From NCBI GenBank assembly GCA_034409055.1, contig DAOUMU010000292.1, positions 1 through 35,103 of the forward strand: 35,103 nucleotides of DNA, written 5' to 3'. Each line of letters starts with the position of its first letter. The stretch's first letter is position 1. The position numbers were made by a program, and so were the translations under genes. The notes below the pieces were generated by a model. That model made no database searches, was not told the DNA's origin, and was given only the letters and a program-made list of their open reading frames with translations. This DNA is from DAOUMU01 sp034409055. Its GTDB lineage: Bacteria; Chloroflexota; Anaerolineae; 4572-78; J111. Below, in pieces: positions 30,649 through 35,103 of the stretch.

Positions 30649-31614
30649 ATGTCGCAATTCAATCAAATGTACCTTGACTCTCGTCCAACTATTTGGCAGA
30701 GATGGAAGCGTTTCTGGAAGAGAACCACCGGCGGTGAAATTGGATTTCTTGGGTTTTGCCTGCGCTGGGCGGTGTTGTTGTTGTTTGCTGTATATTTCGT
30801 CGTACCCTTACTCTGGCTTATCCTGGCGCCTTCCAAAAGCGCACCGGATCTTCTTGAGCTGAACCCTCTGGCCTTTGGCTCGTTCCACCGTATTTGGGAA
30901 GCAGGGCAGAGAATTATGGAGTATCAGGATGGCGAAGTGCTGGTATGGGTGTCCAATTCCATCCAATACGCGATATGGGCACTGGTTCTGTCCCTGGCCG
31001 CTTGCATTCCCGCGGGTTACATTTTAGCCGCAGCGCGATTTCCAGGCCGTCGTCTATTGCTTTGGCTGACATTGATCACGATGTTGCTGCCACCTTCGGC
31101 CCTGGTATTGCCCTTATTCATGGAACTGAATCTGGTGCATTTGATTAACACCAAGTGGGCTGTCATTTTGCCGTCAGCCTTCTTCCCCTTCGGCACATAC
31201 TTGACCTATATTTACTACGCCTCCAGCCTGCCTCCGGAATTGCTCGACGCGGCGCGGGTAGACGGTTGTTCCGAAGTGCAAGTGTTCTGGCATATCGCCT
31301 TGCCACTCGCCACACCCCTGTTGGGCTTGCTGGCCTTCATCAATTTCATCACGAATTGGAACAATTTTTTCGGCCCCTATGTTCTATTGAATGACGATAC
31401 GCTTTTCAACCTTCCGGTTGGACTTCAGCAGTTTGCCGCGGCCACCTCCGCCCTCCGTCCCGGATTCAACCCTAGCCCCGGTGTTATGGTCGGTTATCAA
31501 CAAGCCGAAGCCGCCTTATTCGGGTTAATCATGATAGTGCCCGTGGCGATTGTATTTCTAGTCGCTCAACGCTATGTCGTTGGGGGCGCGTTCACCGGTT
31601 CAGTCAAAGGATGA
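30649..31614 (+). CDS. sugar ABC transporter permease, MalG/UgpE type
   Basis: 321 residues, with GGGAG six bases upstream of the ATG. It has six membrane segments. An N-terminal cytoplasmic region of about 38 residues (Arg/Trp-rich) precedes the first one. The coupling motif ELLDAARVDGCSEVQVFWHIALPLATPLL is at about 197-225, and the chain ends in GAFTGSVKG, the usual MalG tail. It is the partner of the preceding permease. About 100 bases later the fossil end of a third permease is found before the GH31 gene, so this region once held another copy. Confidence 0.94.
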   Translation: MSQFNQMYLDSRPTIWQRWKRFWKRTTGGEIGFLGFCLRWAVLLLFAVYFVVPLLWLILAPSKSAPDLLELNPLAFGSFHRIWEAGQRIMEYQDGEVLVWVSNSIQYAIWALVLSLAACIPAGYILAAARFPGRRLLLWLTLITMLLPPSALVLPLFMELNLVHLINTKWAVILPSAFFPFGTYLTYIYYASSLPPELLDAARVDGCSEVQVFWHIALPLATPLLGLLAFINFITNWNNFFGPYVLLNDDTLFNLPVGLQQFAAATSALRPGFNPSPGVMVGYQQAEAALFGLIMIVPVAIVFLVAQRYVVGGAFTGSVKG

Positions 31615-31716
31615 GGCGGCACCTGAAGGCCAGAGCCTGAGTTTTTCAACGATGATTTTAGGGGGGAGCTTCGTAACCCTTCCGGGCAGTGTGGGGTTGA
31701 CCGGAGTCTGGTTTCG

Positions 31717-31815
31717 GACAACATTCTGTTAACTATCCTGCCGGTTGTTGTGATCTATTTGCCGGGCCAGCGATTTATTGTTTCCGGTATGGCTTTTGGG
31801 GCCATTCAGGGATAA
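31717..31815 (+). pseudogene. C-terminal fossil of a MalG-type permease
   Basis: 32 codons and a stop read as the last transmembrane helix and tail of a sugar permease: LLTILPVVVIYLPGQRF then IVSGMAFGAIQG. This is close to the GAFTGSVKG/GLTAGAVKG tails of the intact permeases in the window but clearly not a copy of either. The sequence upstream in this frame quickly loses similarity. It lies between the permease at 30649-31614 and the GH31 gene, so GH31 probably arrived with, or once followed, a different transporter. Confidence 0.75.
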
Positions 31816-31852
31816 AAAAATATGTACATCCAAATGGAGCAGAGGACCTTCA

Positions 31853-34120
31853 ATGAAACAAGCCAATGATTTTTTGATTGACATGTTGGATTTCGACGCG
31901 CCGGAAACAGCAGACGACACTCTTTGGCGGGCTTGCCGTCCGACCGAGGTCAATGCCGTAAATGGCGATATCTATTTGACGATTCCCTTCCAGGCGCAGA
32001 AAAAGGGATTGGTGGTTGAGGCCGATTCGGAAATTGCCAGAAAAGAATACAAGCTACGGGTGCGGGCTTATGGCGATAGCATCATACGCTTGTCTATAGC
32101 TTTTGCCAACCCCGCGCCTGATGATAACAGCCCCATGTTAGAGATGCACGCTTCGCTCGTTGTTGAAGCCTTGTCGGCGCAGACAACGGACAGCGGCTGG
32201 GAAATCAGAGACAGCCACGACAGGCTGCGAATGAGGGTCAATTTAGCTGAACCTCCCATCAAAATGTGGAGTGATCTGCAACCTCCACCCGACGAAACGC
32301 TGGACATTGAACTATTCCCCGACGGCAAAACAAGCGTCCCCCTAATGGCCTACGACCAATTCTTTCCTCAAAAACACGATTCTATGGCGATGGCCTTTGT
32401 GGAACGGGCGGGCGTTCCACATCGGGCGCTCTTTTCCTTTCACGCCCAGCCCAACGAGAAATTCACGGGAACCGGCGAGCGTTTTGCCCGGCTGGACCTC
32501 GCCGGGCGCACGTTTACCTTGGAAAACACCGATGGTCTTGGCGTCAACAGCCGCCGCACCTACAAAAACATTCCTTTTTACCTGACCAGCCGTCCGTATG
32601 GGTTATTCGTCCACTCCTCGGCCCACATACGACTTTCGTTGGCCGATATTTCCACGCGGGCGGCCCAAGGGCTGGTGGAAGAACCGGGACTGGATCTATT
32701 TGTCATCGGTGGCGGCACGGTTGAACAGGTGATGTACAACTATCGCCGTGTGACCGGCTTTCCCCAGGACGTGCCTGTCTGGAGCTACGGCACCTGGATG
32801 TCTCGGATGACTTACTTCTCTGAAGAAGAAGTACGAACCGTGGCCAAAAAACTGCGGGAAGGTGACTTTCCGTGCGACGTGCTCCATCTCGATACAGGCT
32901 GGTTTGCCAAAGATTGGGTGTGTGAGTGGGAATTTAGCCGGGAGCGTTTCCCCGATCCCGAAACGTTTATCAAAGACATGCAGGAAGATGGATACCGTAT
33001 TACCCTGTGGCAAATGCCTAATTTGGGGCAGGGCAACAAACTTTTTGATATGGCGATTGAAAAAGGCTATGTGGCCCCCAATCCAATCCAAAACGAAAAG
33101 GCCGTTTCCGATTTCTCGGCCCAGATGATTGGGGGACGAATTGATTTTTCTAATCCCGAAGCGGTCGAATGGTACCAAGGTCTGTTGGAACGACTGTTAA
33201 AAATGGGGGTGGCAGCCATCAAAACCGACTTTGGCGAGGATCTTCATTTTGACGCCGAGTACCAGATGCCCGTAGCCAAGCTGCACAACCTTTATGCGCT
33301 GCTGTATCAACGAGCGGCCTATGAAATCACAAAGAAAACTACCGGTGCGGGCCTCATTTGGGCGCGGGCCAGTTGGGCCGGTAGCCAGCGCTATCCGCTT
33401 CACTGGGGCGGAGACAGCGCCTGCACCTGGGATGGTTTAGCCGGTTCTCTACGTGGTGGGTTGCACCTGGGGTTATCCGGTTTTGCTTTTTGGAGTCACG
33501 ATGTGCCGGGTTTTCACGGCGTGCCCAACTTTATGAACAGTTGGCCCGCCGATGATTTGTATGTCCGCTGGACACAATTTGGCGTATTTACTTCCCACTT
33601 CCGGTATCATGGCACCTCCCCTCGCGAACCATACGAATATCCCGCAGTAGCTGATATTGTACGGCAATGGTGGAAGCTGCGTTACGCGCTGATTCCGTAT
33701 CTGGTAGAGCAAGGAAAACGGGTCATCAAAACCGGTCTGCCTATGCTGCAAGCCCTGATCTTTCACCATGAAGACGATCCCACATGCTGGTATATTGACG
33801 ACCAGTATTATTTTGGCGATACCTTTCTGGTAGCGCCAATCATAAACAGCAACGGTGTACGGGATGTGTATCTACCGGCAGGCAAGTGGGTCGATTTTTG
33901 GACAGGCGAAAGATTAGAAGGTAGTCGCTGGCTAAAGCAAATCAAAATGCCGCTGGAGCGTATGCCTATCTACGTTAAAGCTGGCGCACAGATACCAATC
34001 TATCCCCATCCCGTTCAATGCAGCGATGAAATGGATCTGACCCAAATAGCGACCTTAACTTTCGATGATAGTTACCAGGGAATGTCAAACTCTGTTTTGG
34101 GGGGTCTTGTAGGATTGTGA
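31853..34120 (+). CDS. yicI: GH31 alpha-xylosidase of the YicI type, cytosolic
   Basis: 755 residues from the ATG at 31853, with AGAGGA seven bases upstream (E. coli YicI has 772). No signal peptide is present. An N-terminal beta-sandwich (about 1-330) leads into a TIM barrel with the catalytic nucleophile Asp459 in AAIKTDFGE and the acid/base Asp521 in HWGGDSACTW. Also present are SYGTWMSRMTYFSEEEV and LHLDTGWF, which are typical of alpha-xylosidases rather than alpha-glucosidases. C-terminal beta domains carry DTFLVAPI and PAGKWVDFWTGE. It should remove alpha-xylosyl units from the non-reducing ends of xyloglucan oligosaccharides such as isoprimeverose. The gene name rests on family likeness, not experiment. 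It closes the cluster and probably acts on cargo of the importer encoded upstream. Confidence 0.93.
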   Translation: MKQANDFLIDMLDFDAPETADDTLWRACRPTEVNAVNGDIYLTIPFQAQKKGLVVEADSEIARKEYKLRVRAYGDSIIRLSIAFANPAPDDNSPMLEMHASLVVEALSAQTTDSGWEIRDSHDRLRMRVNLAEPPIKMWSDLQPPPDETLDIELFPDGKTSVPLMAYDQFFPQKHDSMAMAFVERAGVPHRALFSFHAQPNEKFTGTGERFARLDLAGRTFTLENTDGLGVNSRRTYKNIPFYLTSRPYGLFVHSSAHIRLSLADISTRAAQGLVEEPGLDLFVIGGGTVEQVMYNYRRVTGFPQDVPVWSYGTWMSRMTYFSEEEVRTVAKKLREGDFPCDVLHLDTGWFAKDWVCEWEFSRERFPDPETFIKDMQEDGYRITLWQMPNLGQGNKLFDMAIEKGYVAPNPIQNEKAVSDFSAQMIGGRIDFSNPEAVEWYQGLLERLLKMGVAAIKTDFGEDLHFDAEYQMPVAKLHNLYALLYQRAAYEITKKTTGAGLIWARASWAGSQRYPLHWGGDSACTWDGLAGSLRGGLHLGLSGFAFWSHDVPGFHGVPNFMNSWPADDLYVRWTQFGVFTSHFRYHGTSPREPYEYPAVADIVRQWWKLRYALIPYLVEQGKRVIKTGLPMLQALIFHHEDDPTCWYIDDQYYFGDTFLVAPIINSNGVRDVYLPAGKWVDFWTGERLEGSRWLKQIKMPLERMPIYVKAGAQIPIYPHPVQCSDEMDLTQIATLTFDDSYQGMSNSVLGGLVGL

Positions 34121-34161
34121 TACAAATGAATTAGATAGGCTATAGTCTTAAAATATCAGCA

Positions 34162-34286
34162 AGCTAACGACCAAGCTAAGCCGATGCCGGGCCAACAAAA
34201 CTATTCACATTTTACGACAACTTGGCTGGCAAGACTACTTCCAAAAATCGCAGCGGTAGGCATTCGGCTTGAGCGACTTGTTGGGC
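34162..34286 (-). repeat. attC-like recombination site 4 (complete)
   Basis: On the minus strand it runs from GCCCAAC (34286-34280) through CAAGTCGCTCAAGCCGAATGCC, an unpaired centre, then GGCATCGGCTTAGCTTGGTCGTTAGC, ending at 34163. The arms pair over GCCGA-ATGCC/GGCATCGGC and the CTCAAGC/GCTTAG region, with one mismatch in the last box (GTTAGC instead of GTTRRRY). The layout closely resembles attC sites of mobile integrons. It begins 17 bases after the stop of the minus-strand propeller gene at 34303. Confidence 0.65.
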
Positions 34287-34302
34287 GGATTTTCATTGCC
34301 AC

Positions 34303-34995
34303 TTAGGGTGATGGCTTTATTATTATGGGCAAATACAATTCCTGTTCCAAATTACTATACAACCAAATTTCACTTTGGAATTCGGGAATACCCTCTCCTA
34401 GAAAATCAGCATAACTATGGAAAGCAATTTGCGTTCCATTAACGTTTACGCTGGGTGCTTCGCTAGCCCGAATACCATTGCCCGCAGCCGTTGTGACACG
34501 ACTTAAAGACTTCGTTGCTACGTCATATAGCCAAATTTCGGCCTGACCTTTAGAAATACCTTGATCGAATAAGTCGGAGTCACTCATAAAACCAAGCTTT
34601 GTCTCGTCAGCGCTCAAGCTGGGGTGAAAGCTAGATCGATCACTGTGTGAAGCTGTAGTGATACGCGTGTAGGTCATTGTAGCTGTATCATATAGCCAGA
34701 TTTCGAGTTGGCCCAAAGGAATACCCTGACCCAAGAAATCGGAATCGCTGACAAAAGCTATTTTGGATCCGGTGTTACCAAGAGTGGGGAAATGGCTGTC
34801 TCGGTCGCTAGAGGAGGCCGTGGTAATCCGAGTGACTGTCATCGTAGCCGTGTCATATAACCAAACCTCAAATTGATTATCGGTTATACCTTGCGCCAAA
34901 AAATCAGAGTCACTGACAAAAGCAATCTTCGTGCCGTCTCCGCTTAGACTGAGGCCACCAATCATATCACTGGAACCACTAGTACACGAGGGCAT
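34303..34995 (-). pseudogene. 5'-truncated TolB/PD40-like beta-propeller protein
   Basis: 230 residues. The readable chain has four and a half PD40/TolB-like repeats of about 52 residues, with F-V-S-D-S-D-F-L-x-Q-G-I and E-I-W-L-Y-D-T-A-T-M in each. It ends in EQELYLPIIIKPSP, a tail shared with the secreted Asp-box protein at 6724. No signal peptide is present, although the tail and family suggest export. The chain begins in the middle of a repeat, five codons after the stop of a transposase in the same frame. An insertion sequence has therefore probably removed the N-terminus. GGAGG five bases before the ATG at 34995 may still give some translation. The 3' side carries an attC-like site. Confidence 0.7.
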
Positions 34996-35010
34996 AAATC
35001 CTCCGGTGGT

Positions 35011-35103
35011 TTAGGCAGCTAAAGGATGACCAGAATAAGTCCATTTGAAAGGCTTGGCCATAGTTTTGTTGAAATAGTCAATAAAGTCCAAAATACGTTT
35101 GCG
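35011..35103 (-). mobile_element. C-terminus of an IS630-type transposase, cut by the window edge
   Basis: The last 30 codons and the TAA are present. The text FIDYFNKTMAKPFKWTYSGHPLAA is characteristic, from memory, of IS630-family transposase C-termini. The rest of the element lies beyond 35103. The terminal inverted repeat of the element should fall within about 34990-35010, but it cannot be confirmed without the other end. Confidence 0.75.

Overview
The window looks like part of a Chloroflexota chromosome (Anaerolineae- or Caldilineae-like). This is inferred from protein style, not from a marker gene. The clues are sugar-binding lipoproteins with long Val/Glu/Lys/Thr linkers after the lipobox, Asp-box and beta-propeller proteins ending in an L-P-I-x-x-K tail, the abundance of LacI-type sugar clusters without a local ATPase, and families common there (DUF2293, heterodimeric ABC exporters next to MarR). 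There are no rRNA or tRNA genes, no CRISPR array and no recognisable phage genes.

Layout. 1-2,000: a DUF2293 protein, then a translationally coupled pair of small membrane proteins that look like two halves of one permease. 2,177-6,091: a heterodimeric ABC exporter operon whose MarR-type regulator survives only as a C-terminal fragment fused to the 5' end of an unrelated gene. 6,311-8,916: hairpins, a MITE-like repeat and a secreted Asp-box protein. 9,283-13,706: a two-component system (OmpR-type regulator and HAMP kinase) with a membrane-anchored triple-PDZ protein between its two genes. Two families of short inverted-repeat elements have inserted here, and one supplies the kinase stop codon. 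13,730-15,093: an SRPBCC protein and a MarR regulator sharing a quasi-palindromic operator. The marR transcript appears leaderless.

15,322-22,048 is the first sugar cluster: LacI, binding lipoprotein, two permeases and a GH127 beta-L-arabinofuranosidase. 22,062-26,282 is a minus-strand block (MBL hydrolase, ICMT-like membrane methyltransferase, anchored WD40 protein) punctuated by sites resembling integron attC sites. Two of the genes look like gene cassettes with no integrase in view. 26,519-34,120 is the second sugar cluster: a divergent LacI with a dense regulatory intergenic region, binding lipoprotein, two permeases, a fossil C-terminus of another permease, and a GH31 alpha-xylosidase of the YicI type. 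34,162-35,103 holds a fourth attC-like site, a 5'-truncated TolB/PD40-like propeller gene and the last codons of an IS630-type transposase.

How it works together. Neither glycosidase has a signal peptide. The two importers therefore probably bring in plant hemicellulose oligosaccharides (arabinose- and xylose-decorated), which are trimmed in the cytosol. Each cluster is controlled by its own LacI protein, with clear operators seen at both lacI genes. Neither cluster encodes a MalK-type ATPase, so a shared one elsewhere is expected. Each binding-protein gene is separated from its first permease gene by a stem-loop, consistent with higher expression of the binding protein. The rest of the window shows much small-scale rearrangement: MITEs, gene fossils, attC-like sites and an IS end.
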